A stretch of DNA of 64,000 bases, from assembly GCA_009859145.1 (NCBI GenBank), contig VRVR01000037.1, positions 138,892-202,891 of the forward strand, given 5' to 3'. The notes under the pieces are model-generated. The model was not told the DNA's origin and searched no databases. It worked only from the letters and a program-made list of their open reading frames with translations. The translations under genes were made by a program, and so were the position numbers. The DNA is from Andalucia godoyi (taxonomy: Eukaryota > Discoba > Jakobea > Jakobida > Andaluciidae). This document shows positions 28,264 through 37,694 of the stretch, in pieces (positions within the stretch are counted from its first letter, which is position 1; the number at the start of each line of letters is the position of its first letter).

Positions 28264-30888
28264 ATGAGCACGCTCTCCAACACGATTCTCGTTCTTGGTG
28301 GCGACGGATATCTTGGATGGCCGCTGTCGGTCAGTCTCGCGTTGAAGAACCCATCCACCAAAATCATCTGTGTGGATAATATGCTCCGCCGTAAGCTGGT
28401 TCGTTCGTGTGGCTCTGATTCTCTTCTTCCTATTCTCTCACCGCAGGAGCGCGTTTCTGCTTTCCGCCGCATCTACGGACAAACCAACCTGCAGTTTCTC
28501 GGTCTGGATGTGACTTCGCCCGAGATTACGCAGCTGATTGCTCGTGAGCGTCCGCATACGATCTACCATCTGGCACAGCAGTGTTCTGCCCCGTATTCCA
28601 TGTCCTCTCCGGAAGCTGCCATTTTTACTGTCAACAACAATGAAGGAGGAAACATGCGGCTTTTGTGGGCGGTTCGTGATCATGTTCCCGAGGCGCACCT
28701 CATCAAGCTTGGCTCGTTCGGAGAGTACATGAACTGCGGGTTGGACATCATGGAGGGATACTACTATCCTGAGCACAACGGAAAGAAGGCTTGCGTGAAG
28801 GCCCCTTTCCCGCGCCAGTCTGATGACATCTATCATGTCTCAAAGATCAACGATTCCAACTACATCTCCGTGGCCTGCAGGAAATGGGGCTTGCGCGTGA
28901 CGGACATCATGCAGGCAACTGTGTTTGGCACGTGGACTCCTGAGACCCACAGTCACCCCGAGCTGTGGACTCGTATGGATTACGATGAGAAATTCGGAAC
29001 GGTCATGAACCGTTTTCTTACGCAGATGATGATCGGCGAAGCCCTGACGGTCTACGGAACAGGAAAGCAGCGTACTGGACTGATGGCTCTTTCCGACTCG
29101 GTGCACTCTTTGGCTGAGTTGGTTTCTTCCGTCCCCGAGCCGGGCGAGCACCGCGTGATCAACCATGTCACGGAGAAGTCGTTCTGCATCAATGAAATCG
29201 CTGAGCTGGTCAAGATGGTCGGCCGAGATGAGGGATTCCAGGTTCTGGTGACGAACGCATTTGATCCTCGCGAAGAACGCCCCTCTGAAAAGGCAACATA
29301 CGACATCGAGACAAAGTACGTTTCGAATCACGTTGCGAAGACTCCGTTGGCAACTGTGCTCCGACAAACGCTTTCCATGATTGCAAATCACCGCAATCGC
29401 ATCAAGGTCGAAGTGGTGGTGCCGAAAACCATCTGGAGAAAGGAGGCCACCGCCACGGAAGCCTCGCAACAGACAGCCAAGCCAGCGCAGTGCGACACCT
29501 CCAATGACTTTAATCTGCTGTCACCGAGCTTCAAGAGTCCTCGCAAGTTTGCATCCCTCGATCTCATCCCGCAGCTGCGAAGCGCGGACAAGGCGTCCAT
29601 TGCTTCTGACGAAGATTACTGGAATTGCTTCCGTGACCAGTTTTTCCCTTCGCGCCGAATCAACCTGAATGCTGGCACTTTGGGAACCACTTCCATGGAA
29701 GTCCGGAAGGCCTCCTATCTCTTTTACGCAGAGGACTTGCCTGCCTACCCCCTGGGGCAGTATTCAAAGGGCCGTGAAACTCTGTCAAAGGTCGTCAAAT
29801 TAGCAAATGAGATTTGGCCGTCGGCGACCCATGAGGTGACAGTCAACGGCTCTGCGAGCCAGTGTGCCAACCTGCTTGCTCTTGCACTGTCGCGCGTTGC
29901 TTGGAAGGAAGGCAGTCGTCAAGGTGAAGGACATCCTCATTTTACCTTGTTAACAACGGATCACGAGCATGTTGGCGGCATCGGCGCCTTCTCTCGCTTA
30001 CCAGAGTTCAAAGTCTCCCAGCTGAGCAACCATGAGCTGTCTAATGTTGATGCTTTCGAGGCTCGGGTTGCTGCAAGTCGTCCCGACATTTTCTTCGTGT
30101 CGCACATTTCGTGTGTCACGGGAGAAATCTTTCCTGTCGAACAGTGGAGCTCGATCATCCGCCGCATCGTTCCGCATGCAATCATCATCTTGGACGTTGC
30201 CCAGTCCCTTGGAATCCTCCGTTTGCCGCTGCAGGCTGCCGATTGCATCTTTGGATCTGTGCACAAGTGGTTGTTTGGGCCGCGGGGCTGCGGACTTTTG
30301 TGGACCAACGAGAAGCTCCGCAACTTCGTGAAAGCCATCAACTGGTCCGGTGAAGAAATTCATCCCAGAGAAGGCGGCCACGGATTCTCCATTCCGGGCG
30401 GCCAGGATTTCGGATCATACGCAAAGCTGGAGGCAGCTCTTCGTCTGTATGCAGCTGTCGGACCAGAGTTGATTTACAAGAGAGGGTCGTCACTGAGAAA
30501 ACACTTTGAGGAACGCATCTGCACCATCTTTGCGCAAGCAGGATTGTCAGTCCAGATCCAGCAACCATTCAATGGCGCTCCCTCACAGTCTCCGTGCATC
30601 ACTTCTCTTGTTTGTACGAACTTTGATCCGTACGAGTTTTATTCATATCTGAACCAGCATGGTGTGCACGTCAAGTGCATGAAGGGGAAGTCAGTTGGGG
30701 ACGTTGTGCGCTTTTCGTTCCCGTACTATGAATCCGTCTATCGCATTGACGAAGCCTTGAGAATCATCGAGAACGGTGTCAGCCATGTCACGACCCAGCC
30801 GATCCAACTCATCGCGAAGGATGCCAACAAAGGGGAGCTCTTGCGCGAAGCAAAGAAGAACAGTTTCAACGTTGTTGCCATGCTCTGA
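28264..30888 (+). CDS. Fusion: SQD1-like NAD-dependent sugar epimerase domain + class V PLP enzyme
   Basis: 874 aa, no intron. Residues about 8-395 match UDP-sulfoquinovose synthase (SQD1), which adds sulfite to UDP-glucose: Rossmann GGDGYLG (12-18), CVDNMLRR, QQCSAPYSM, NNNEGGNMRLLWA, KLGSFGEY (S151 where SQD1 has Thr), YHVSKINDS (Y190, K194), and TVYGTGKQ. Residues about 440-850 are a class V aminotransferase fold like isopenicillin-N epimerase or cysteine desulfurase: TTDHEHVGG, IILDVAQSLG (the PLP-N Asp), and SVHKWLFGPRG with the PLP Lys at 668. A Ser/Thr linker of about 45 aa joins the parts. The PLP half could supply sulfur or amino groups to the nucleotide-sugar half. There is no obvious plastid transit peptide. 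The chemistry is inferred; the two families are clear. Confidence 0.85.
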   Translation: MSTLSNTILVLGGDGYLGWPLSVSLALKNPSTKIICVDNMLRRKLVRSCGSDSLLPILSPQERVSAFRRIYGQTNLQFLGLDVTSPEITQLIARERPHTIYHLAQQCSAPYSMSSPEAAIFTVNNNEGGNMRLLWAVRDHVPEAHLIKLGSFGEYMNCGLDIMEGYYYPEHNGKKACVKAPFPRQSDDIYHVSKINDSNYISVACRKWGLRVTDIMQATVFGTWTPETHSHPELWTRMDYDEKFGTVMNRFLTQMMIGEALTVYGTGKQRTGLMALSDSVHSLAELVSSVPEPGEHRVINHVTEKSFCINEIAELVKMVGRDEGFQVLVTNAFDPREERPSEKATYDIETKYVSNHVAKTPLATVLRQTLSMIANHRNRIKVEVVVPKTIWRKEATATEASQQTAKPAQCDTSNDFNLLSPSFKSPRKFASLDLIPQLRSADKASIASDEDYWNCFRDQFFPSRRINLNAGTLGTTSMEVRKASYLFYAEDLPAYPLGQYSKGRETLSKVVKLANEIWPSATHEVTVNGSASQCANLLALALSRVAWKEGSRQGEGHPHFTLLTTDHEHVGGIGAFSRLPEFKVSQLSNHELSNVDAFEARVAASRPDIFFVSHISCVTGEIFPVEQWSSIIRRIVPHAIIILDVAQSLGILRLPLQAADCIFGSVHKWLFGPRGCGLLWTNEKLRNFVKAINWSGEEIHPREGGHGFSIPGGQDFGSYAKLEAALRLYAAVGPELIYKRGSSLRKHFEERICTIFAQAGLSVQIQQPFNGAPSQSPCITSLVCTNFDPYEFYSYLNQHGVHVKCMKGKSVGDVVRFSFPYYESVYRIDEALRIIENGVSHVTTQPIQLIAKDANKGELLREAKKNSFNVVAML

Positions 30889-31189
30889 TAGAAGACGTAG
30901 ATCCTTGGACGTTGGCAGCAAGCTGATTTCTTTTCTTCCTTTCTGTGTCGTGGTCAAAAGCTTTGTATTGTTGTGCCGTGTGTAGCAGATCTAGTTGTTG
31001 AGCCACGCAAAAAAAACAACAACAACAACAACAACAAACCACAACAACAAACAATCAAAAAAAAAAAAGGAGTCGCACATGTGAGACAATACGTTTTTGC
31101 GTGGCAGAAAAAGTGTCAAAGTCCAAGCCAAAGTGATGTAATAAAATAAGTATTGTGTATCATCTATCAAAAACAAGGGACGTCCTTTC
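30889..31189. repeat. 3' region with (AAC)n tract
   Basis: Short convergent intergenic region. 31008-31040 is a near-perfect AAC microsatellite followed by an A-run. It holds the 3' ends of both flanking genes, and no gene of its own. Confidence 0.5.
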
Positions 31190-33232
31190 TTAGACAGCAG
31201 ACCCATGACTCGAAATGTCGGATCCAGCAGAGTAGCTGGATCTGAGAGAATCCACGTCATTGTCAGAACCAGCAGCATCATGACTACTAGATCCTCGAAA
31301 ATAAGCATCGTCGCCGTCGTCGCCGTCGTCGTGGTCGTGGTCATCATCACCACCACCACCATCACCAACAACCGGGCTACCATCGTCCGACAAGACCGGA
31401 TACTCGCGCGATACTCGCCCACTCAGCGACGGTGGACCACCCGATTTCTTCAGATCCCACCCAAGTAATGTCAAGGACTCCAAAGACTTGTGTGCGTTCT
31501 TCAAATCATTCGAGCTCACACTTCTCCACAACTGTCTTTCGAAGAATGAAACGAGTTCATCTTTTGCAGAACTTGCGACACGCAAACTGCTCGAAAAGCC
31601 AGGCCGCTTCTTCGCCCGAATTTCCGAGGGAAGCGTGTCATTGCAAGGGCTGGACAAAGATGTACAATCCACAATGATTTTAGCAACTTGCAACGAAATA
31701 TCGTTCTGCCGAGTTCGGAATCGATCGAGGACCTCGAGGACGTTTTGGCGCTCGTGCAACACGAACGGACAGGAGGAAACAACAAAGAACGTCGATGACA
31801 AATGCATTGTACGGCAAAACGCCTGCAGCGACTCTCGCAGCTTCAGGATTGCGGCCGAATCTTTGCAAAGCGCCAACTCCAGAGGAGCAACAACAGTGTG
31901 AACCCGAAGAGAGGACTGCTCTAGAACAGCAGGATACACGAGGTTTTGAACGATTTCAACAACTTTCTGAACCCCCCAGGTTTCATTGAATCCCGCGCAC
32001 ATTGTGCACGCAGATTGGATGCTGGACACCCACTCCACAAGCCGCAGAACAACAACAGGGCCATACTCAACAAACGCAACAAAGGATCTTCCAACGACGT
32101 TCGCAGAGCAAGAATAGGACCTCACAGACTCCACAATGCTTTGTATCAGTTCCAGCCTGGCAGACAGCGATAGTTTGAGAATCAGGACTTTGTGACGGCT
32201 CCACAATCGGAAAAGAGGGCTTCCATACGTCAAGAGTTCGGGAATGACTTCAGGGCGACGACGGATTGTCAACAACTCTGCTTCAGCTGATGCAGACGAC
32301 TCCCGGAAGAACGTCCACGTGGCGTCTGTCAACACAACTTGGATGCCATGCTGGCTCGTAGAACTTTGACGGTCATTGAAACGGAGAGCATGCACCACAT
32401 CGCAGCACTCCTTGATGGAGTGCTTCACAGTTTCAAGAGTACAGAACATTCCGTCCAGAACATTCGGAATGTTCAAGCCTGCAAGATCCGTCATCTCCAG
32501 CGAAAATGACGCGCAAATGACGAGGGAAACAGAGCAAGCGCCGGCAAACATGGTAGTCAGTTCCATCAATTCTGTCATCCACGCGTTGCACAGCCGCCAA
32601 GGCAAACAAACATGAATGCGGCGAGCGCTCTCTGCATCGCCTTCTGTGGCAACGAAATCCTCCAATTCCCGCTCAATCTCAACAAATCCGAGTTCGCGGA
32701 ACACAATCTCATTGAGGGCATCGTGATCCCAAAACAACGTTTCAAAGGTCGTCTGCCGATTGCATTCCAGTAAGCACGCCACCTTATCATGAGACTTTTG
32801 CAGCAAGCTCAATTCACCCTCTTGTGTTCTGCCTTGTTGGACCGCATGCTCAATCCGACTTTGAGATGCACTGATCTCGGTTTGAGCAGCCTTCCCCTGA
32901 TCCTCCAGCAATCTTGCGCTGTTCTCCAGAACCGCAATTTCCTGTTCAATCTGCCACAGTTGCTTCTGCACGTCACGTGCTTCCTCAACCAGCTGTTTTT
33001 GTAGTTCTTCCTTTTCAGCCAAGCAAGACTGGAGATCTTGCACTGTGCGATCGATTGATCTCGTCAAGATTGCTCGTGCGCGCATTTGTTCCGCATGTTT
33101 GGATCGAAGTTGAGACAATTCCAGTGCATTCTGAGTGATTTGAGGATCCAGCCGGGCGATCTTGGATGCGATCGAACTTGCACATCGAGAAAGTCGATCA
33201 TGAGAAACCCACGACGGACGCAGAATATCCAT
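31190..33232 (-). CDS. Coiled-coil protein with acidic, Ser-rich tail
   Basis: 680 aa from ATG 33232 (MDILRPSWVSHDRL); the extension above it starts at TTG. Residues about 15-170 are predicted coiled coil (LRSKHAEQMRARAILTRS, EKEELQKQLVEEARD, LLEDQGKAAQTEIS). The middle (about 190-560) is globular and mostly helical or mixed, with several Cys. The C-terminus is low-complexity with an Asp-rich run (GGDDDHDHDDGDDGDDA) and many Ser. The layout of a coiled coil followed by a helical body is seen in vesicle-tethering or centrosome proteins, but no signature is certain. It converges with the SQD1 fusion gene. Confidence 0.6.
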   Translation of the reverse strand: MDILRPSWVSHDRLSRCASSIASKIARLDPQITQNALELSQLRSKHAEQMRARAILTRSIDRTVQDLQSCLAEKEELQKQLVEEARDVQKQLWQIEQEIAVLENSARLLEDQGKAAQTEISASQSRIEHAVQQGRTQEGELSLLQKSHDKVACLLECNRQTTFETLFWDHDALNEIVFRELGFVEIERELEDFVATEGDAESARRIHVCLPWRLCNAWMTELMELTTMFAGACSVSLVICASFSLEMTDLAGLNIPNVLDGMFCTLETVKHSIKECCDVVHALRFNDRQSSTSQHGIQVVLTDATWTFFRESSASAEAELLTIRRRPEVIPELLTYGSPLFRLWSRHKVLILKLSLSARLELIQSIVESVRSYSCSANVVGRSFVAFVEYGPVVVLRLVEWVSSIQSACTMCAGFNETWGVQKVVEIVQNLVYPAVLEQSSLRVHTVVAPLELALCKDSAAILKLRESLQAFCRTMHLSSTFFVVSSCPFVLHERQNVLEVLDRFRTRQNDISLQVAKIIVDCTSLSSPCNDTLPSEIRAKKRPGFSSSLRVASSAKDELVSFFERQLWRSVSSNDLKNAHKSLESLTLLGWDLKKSGGPPSLSGRVSREYPVLSDDGSPVVGDGGGGDDDHDHDDGDDGDDAYFRGSSSHDAAGSDNDVDSLRSSYSAGSDISSHGSAV

Positions 33233-33406
33233 CCTTTCGACACGCGCGCACACGCACACTCCTTCTTTCAATGCACGGTGTCTCAACTAGGATTCAGGTG
33301 CGGGTGTGAGTGTCGAAACCACAAAAGATGCTGGTCACTCTCGCCCCACCTCTCCTGAACTTGGCGGCAGATTTCCCTGGAATTCCCCCCAGAAGCCGAT
33401 GCCGTT
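33233..33406. promoter_or_regulatory. Leader and promoter of the coiled-coil gene
   Basis: Short unique sequence between the coiled-coil gene start and element copy 2. Contains a GCGCGCACACGC run. Nothing else is recognised. Confidence 0.3.
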
Positions 33407-34140
33407 GAATAATGACACGTCATTATCATGCACACGGAAGTATCCATAAACAGACATGGTCAATACTGGCCGACACCAGCATGTTTGGTTTCACGGGAAT
33501 TCGTGCTTACGCGCGCTCGGCCAAAATTCAGCCGGTGACACAGGCTCTGCATTTTCGATACTCTTTAAGGCAGCATCCATAGCCATCTATTCTATCATTC
33601 GTTGGTTTCACTTTTTTTGGTTTCACTTTTATAATTCAAATATGGGCGTGAGTGCGCTGGGATGACGCATTCGCCTACCGCCGAGTCGCACCGCACTGCC
33701 AAGAGGCGAACTTCCAAGACCCGATGATCTCCAATCCCAGCACTCACGGTAGCCAACCCCAAGCAGAAGCCTCAGGGACCGTCTCTTGCAGAACTCGTGG
33801 TTTTCTGCTGCGATGCACCAGGCGCAGTCAAAGTCGCAAAACCCCACCGTCTTCCTCTCGTATCTCCAGTTGCATCAGTCGCTGCAACTGAGGACACGAA
33901 AGCGCCTGCTGCTAGGGCCGTCAGCATCAAAATGCACCCTTCTCAGGAACAACGTGTCACGCTGCGAAAGTGGCTCACCGATTGATCGAGATTGGGAACG
34001 GAGCGCGGAACATCTATCGAAGAACGCCGTGAGGCGTGTTGGGGCCTACGCGCTTCCAGGCAACAGGATGCAAGATTGAATATGCATGCCCATTCGTAGA
34101 TATGCATGCTCGGTGTATAATGGCAGACGAGCACCCCAGC
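33407..34140 (+). mobile_element. Fanzor/TnpB-like repeat, copy 2 (non-autonomous relic)
   Basis: Second copy of the element at 11303-11862. The left end has AATGACACGTCATT (33411-33424), the palindrome of copy 1 with one change. The left 220 bp, the plus-strand start ATG 33662 and the right 220 bp are all clearly similar to copy 1. The middle is about 200 bp longer here, so copy 1 is the internal deletion or copy 2 the less decayed form. Right-end hairpins are weaker: ACGCC GTG AGGCGT, and ATGCAT pairs without the flanking 7 bp of copy 1. The element lies about 330 bp upstream of the next gene's ATG. Confidence 0.7.
33662..33985 (+). pseudogene. TnpB/Fanzor-like N-terminal fragment, copy 2
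   Basis: One frame from ATG 33662 (MTHSPTAESHRTAKRR, basic) with a single in-frame TGA at 33725, then open to TGA 33983. The end reads AARAVSIKMHPSQEQRVTLR followed by KWLTD, the same block as in copy 1. This fits a Fanzor-type protein start: an NLS-like disordered leader, then a TnpB-like wedge-domain strand with P-S-x-E-Q. The nuclease part is gone. Alternative: a host DNA-binding fragment carried by an unrelated element. Confidence 0.4.
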
Positions 34141-34472
34141 GACTGCGCTTGCCATGCCCACTTGATGCAAGCCTTTGCTCTTGCGTCTTTTCACTTCTCC
34201 GTCGTGTTTTTGTTCCCGATAGGCGGTGCCTGCGAATTAGTGCGTGCGATCCTTCAGGGAAACAGAGCAAGGAAGCAATCTGGAAAATAGAAGGAATCTA
34301 TCCATTCTCCTTCCACTGATCCGCCACCCTTTTCCACCATCACCACTTTTCGTTTCACAGCTCGAGATCCTGAAGCAATCCCACATTCACGCATTCATTC
34401 GATCATTTCTTTCATCCTGGCTCCTTCTTCTTCTCTCTCTCCCTCTTTTTCTTGTTTTGGGGGTAACAAGCG
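34141..34472. promoter_or_regulatory. Promoter and pyrimidine-rich leader of the next gene
   Basis: About 330 bp between element copy 2 and ATG 34473. The last 130 bp (CTTCTTCTTCTCTCTCTCCC) is a typical leader of this genome. No gene seen. Confidence 0.4.
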
Positions 34473-36317
34473 ATGAGGGGTGATAGTCAATCGAGTGCGA
34501 TGAGTAGTCCCTTGCTGAACGATGCAGATTACATACGATCGCCGAAATCTGGCGATGTCGAGACGCCTGCCGAGGCCGCATGGTACGACGGGCAGCGGCC
34601 ACAACAGCGCGTCCACGACCTCCATCAACGACGTCAAAGTGTCGCGGCTTCTGATCCATCGGCGCTAAAGTGTTCTGGCGCAGCTGCAGCCCCGAATCCG
34701 GTTTCCATTGCAGATGCCTACGTCTCTTTTCACTCTGGCATATTCATTCGAGAGTTTCTGTACAATTTTCTGATTCCTTTTGCGATCCCAGTCATCTATG
34801 TTTTTGAAGGCTGGTACAGTCTGATGAATCGCCTGCTTTGGGTTTCGTCTCGAGTTCCTGGTTCTGCGATATTCTTCACTCAACAGCTGGCTTTCTTTGG
34901 ATTGCTAATTGCTTGTGATACGCTCTACTTTTACAACACCACAAACAAGAAGACTGGAAAAGTGGAGTACTCTGAATCCACAGTCTCATTCATTGAAATC
35001 GTAATTGTGAATCTATTGTACCTGATCCGAGTCGCCACAATTGCTTGCAAGTACGCCTACCAGCCTCGGTCCTTTTGGAAGAGGTTCAACTCGGGGCTGC
35101 TAAGCGCAAACGATGCGCAGGACTTGCTGTTGGCGGTTGGCTGGTTCCAACTGCGGCCACAGTTGATGATCCGTCAACTGTACTTCACGGAAGCCCGTAC
35201 CGGAATTGATCTTTCGTCGTCGTACTTGGTGTTCCGCTCCGACACCCAAAACTTGGCCGTCGTTTCGCAAGTCAGTCCCGAGCAGCAGATTGCAATTGAC
35301 AATGAACTCTTGCGGGTGCCGTACGAGAAGAAAAGGTTGCATGCACGAGAAGTTGCTTGGCTGTGTCTTGCAGCAGCAGCCTCTCGAGTTAATGTTTCTC
35401 GTATTCGTGTCGCAGCAATGACGGTTACCGTCATTCATTCTTTTCTGCCCTGCCTGTTTAGACTGATCACGTATGGGACGTTCTTTGGCGAAAATCGATT
35501 TGACATCTCCGTTGTGGTGATTGGGATCGTTCTTTCGCTGTTTTTCATGTATGTTGACGTGCTCTTCTTGGCATGTTCTGCCGTGGACATGTACCGCCGT
35601 GCAAAGAGTCTTGGGCATTTGACAACAGTGACGAATCACATTGCTCAAGATGCGTCTCCAATGAACTGGAGAGTGTGGATCGCCATTCGCCGTATTCTGG
35701 TAGATTTCGGACGCCAGTATCTTTCGCGGCTCTGTTGGTTCCTGGGCATGTTCCTTGTATTTCTGTTCATTTTGCTTCTATACATGGTGATCACCCTCTA
35801 CAATGCGACGGATCTTTCGCAGATTGATTCCATTGCAATTGGAATAGTCGCCTTTGACAGTCTTGTCTTTTCAATCATCATGATGGTTGTGGTTGTGAAT
35901 GGAGCATCTGCAAACCAAATGTGCATTGCGCACCAGTCCAAGCTACGAAGCATTCAGCTCGAACTCGCAAGCGGCGGTGGAATCGATAATGAAATGCACC
36001 AGCATGAAATTGATGCTGTGGAGCCGGAGCTGCGGAAGACAACAGGCTCTTTCAAGGACATGTCGAGGAGTTCGGCGTTCGAATCAGCAGACAAGCGAGA
36101 TCTGGACCTTGAGTGCATCCGGGCGATTGAAGCTTTATGCCAGGCGGTCAGCACCGAGCAGGAGCTGAATCCAATCAGTATCCTTGGGATTCAAGCAGGT
36201 TACCCTTTTGCGCGATTCCTCATGACCGCAGTTGGGGGCATCTTTGCAGCTTCCATCCAGCAATACATCCGTCTCATCCGGCAGGACAGTTCATCTAACA
36301 CCGCAAAAACAGACTAG
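34473..36317 (+). CDS. Polytopic membrane protein of unknown family
   Basis: 614 aa from ATG 34473. After an 80-residue hydrophilic N-terminus there are about seven or eight hydrophobic spans, for example FLYNFLIPFAIPVIYVFEGW, QLAFFGLLIACDTLYFY, FIEIVIVNLLYLIRVATIA, ISVVVIGIVLSLFFMYVDVL, LCWFLGMFLVFLFILLLYMV and DSLVFSIIMMVVVVNG. A cytosolic C-terminal part contains charged helices, and a last hydrophobic helix lies near 585-605. No bestrophin, TRP or transporter signature was found. It may be a channel or a scaffolding membrane protein; I do not assign a function. Confidence 0.65.
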   Translation: MRGDSQSSAMSSPLLNDADYIRSPKSGDVETPAEAAWYDGQRPQQRVHDLHQRRQSVAASDPSALKCSGAAAAPNPVSIADAYVSFHSGIFIREFLYNFLIPFAIPVIYVFEGWYSLMNRLLWVSSRVPGSAIFFTQQLAFFGLLIACDTLYFYNTTNKKTGKVEYSESTVSFIEIVIVNLLYLIRVATIACKYAYQPRSFWKRFNSGLLSANDAQDLLLAVGWFQLRPQLMIRQLYFTEARTGIDLSSSYLVFRSDTQNLAVVSQVSPEQQIAIDNELLRVPYEKKRLHAREVAWLCLAAAASRVNVSRIRVAAMTVTVIHSFLPCLFRLITYGTFFGENRFDISVVVIGIVLSLFFMYVDVLFLACSAVDMYRRAKSLGHLTTVTNHIAQDASPMNWRVWIAIRRILVDFGRQYLSRLCWFLGMFLVFLFILLLYMVITLYNATDLSQIDSIAIGIVAFDSLVFSIIMMVVVVNGASANQMCIAHQSKLRSIQLELASGGGIDNEMHQHEIDAVEPELRKTTGSFKDMSRSSAFESADKRDLDLECIRAIEALCQAVSTEQELNPISILGIQAGYPFARFLMTAVGGIFAASIQQYIRLIRQDSSSNTAKTD

Positions 36318-36400
36318 ATGTGATGTGTTGATTGCCTTCTGCCTTCTTTCTCACCCTACTTCTCCATCTGCCTGCCCACCATGCAGCTCGCATACTGGAT

Positions 36401-36883
36401 TCAATCCTTTCGTTCAAGGTGTGTGTAGCTGGGATTCTGTCCGAGTAAATGAATCGTTTGACCGACTTCTTCCAGTTCACTTTTCAACCTGGCCTGCATA
36501 TCACGGACCAACTGCAACTTGCCTTCCAATTCCGCTGATTTCGCAACAATTTCGCGATCAACTTCGTCAAACCGTGTTGTTGGCGGCAGCGCGTCAATTG
36601 CTTCACGAACCGAAGCGACTGTCTGGCCAATCAGCGCGGACCACACTGCAACCGGATCATCGCGGATTTTCCTATGAATCGCCTCCAAGTCCGATGAATC
36701 TGCAACGAGCTTCGCAGCAACGTCAGCAATGGACGGAGGCGGCACGGGATTCGAAGTCGGAAAACACAAATGTCGGATTGCATAAGACAGGTGAAAAGAG
36801 AGATGAGACAGCGTAAGCTGCGCATTGGTCACTGCATCTTCAGCGGGCTGTCGCCTCTGGGCACTCGAATCATCCGAACTCAT
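36401..36883 (-). CDS. MED21: Mediator complex subunit 21-like (Srb7)
   Basis: 160 aa from ATG 36883. Mediator bridges activators and RNA polymerase II; MED21 pairs with MED7 in the middle module. The central part AVWSALIGQTVASVREAIDA followed by LPP matches the MED21 core ([20 protein letters not shown] in animals). A long C-terminal coiled coil follows (ELEGKLQLVRDMQARLKSELEEV), as expected for its heterodimer. The size fits the family (130-160 aa). The N-terminus is more divergent. Its stop lies 84 bp from the stop of the membrane-protein gene, tail to tail. Confidence 0.65.
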   Translation of the reverse strand: MSSDDSSAQRRQPAEDAVTNAQLTLSHLSFHLSYAIRHLCFPTSNPVPPPSIADVAAKLVADSSDLEAIHRKIRDDPVAVWSALIGQTVASVREAIDALPPTTRFDEVDREIVAKSAELEGKLQLVRDMQARLKSELEEVGQTIHLLGQNPSYTHLERKD

Positions 36884-37164
36884 TCTTGATACTCAGTTGT
36901 CCTCAGTTTTCCAGCCGTTTCAGAACACTCACTCACACACTCGCTCACATATATACAGAGAGAGACACAGGCTGACCGATCGAGAGAGAAATGCATGGTG
37001 AACCTTGCAGCCTTTTTTTTTTGGAGCTTCTGGGAAACAGGGGCAATCGAAAATTGTCGATACTGCGGATCTTCCTTGTGCACGGACGCTTGCACCCCAG
37101 AACAACAGAAGGATGACAGCGTTCCAATGCTAATCAGTGTTGATCAGTACTGGCCACACTCACC
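36884..37164. other. Upstream region of MED21
   Basis: Contains a GAGAGA/CTCTCT tract (36950-36990) and no recognisable gene. It is probably the MED21 promoter. Confidence 0.4.
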
Positions 37165-37476
37165 TCACTTTTCATGAGGTTTATGTTTACAACTCCCTAC
37201 ACGAGAAGGGCCGAGGCAGCCATCGCGGACTTCGATTAAAGCAAAGGCGCTCAATATGACGGAATAATGCTTCAGATATATCTTTTCGAGAACCAAAACC
37301 AACTGCGATCCATTTCGAACTCCAAAATGTTTGTACTCCTCATTTACTTCATCGTGAACCACAACATCTTCGTATTCAGCAGCTTTGGTTATCAGATGCT
37401 GACGAAAACGTCGTATGCGGTTAGGGTGATTCAGAAATGGACAGAACAAAAATCTTTTAGTTTTTTTTTTCAACAT
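37165..37476 (-). pseudogene. Possible GT31-like glycosyltransferase fragment
   Basis: A 103-codon frame from ATG 37476. FRQHLITKAAEYEDVVVHDE followed by VNEEYKHF resembles the start of the GT31 (beta-1,3-galactosyltransferase) core, where E..YGDI...DF.D.Y.NLTLKT occurs. The DxD block is not found; later sequence (LIEVRDGC) could be its remnant. Too short to be functional, so it is either a relic or an exon of a gene I cannot complete. Confidence 0.3.
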
Positions 37477-37694
37477 CAGTCGAGTATCCTTTGTTTGGCC
37501 TGTTCGCAAAGGCTTTCTCAATTTAGTAGGGAAAAGTCTCCCGGGACCTTTTCAATCTTTGGCGGGGTAAGTCAGTTTATTATGGTACAGTGATAGCCAA
37601 TCATAATAGCAGTTGTGGGTTAACAACATAGGTTTTGAGGGTACGGCAAACAGAAAAGGAAAGGAAAGGAAAGAAAAAAAGGGGAGAAGAAAAC
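37477..37694. other. Short intergenic region downstream of MPS1
   Basis: Region after the MPS1 stop, purine-rich (GGAAAGGAAAGGAAAG) on the plus strand. Nothing recognised. Confidence 0.4.

Noticed and set aside
34473-36317. Bestrophin-type channel assignment
   Set aside because: The number of spans is similar, but none of the bestrophin motifs is present.
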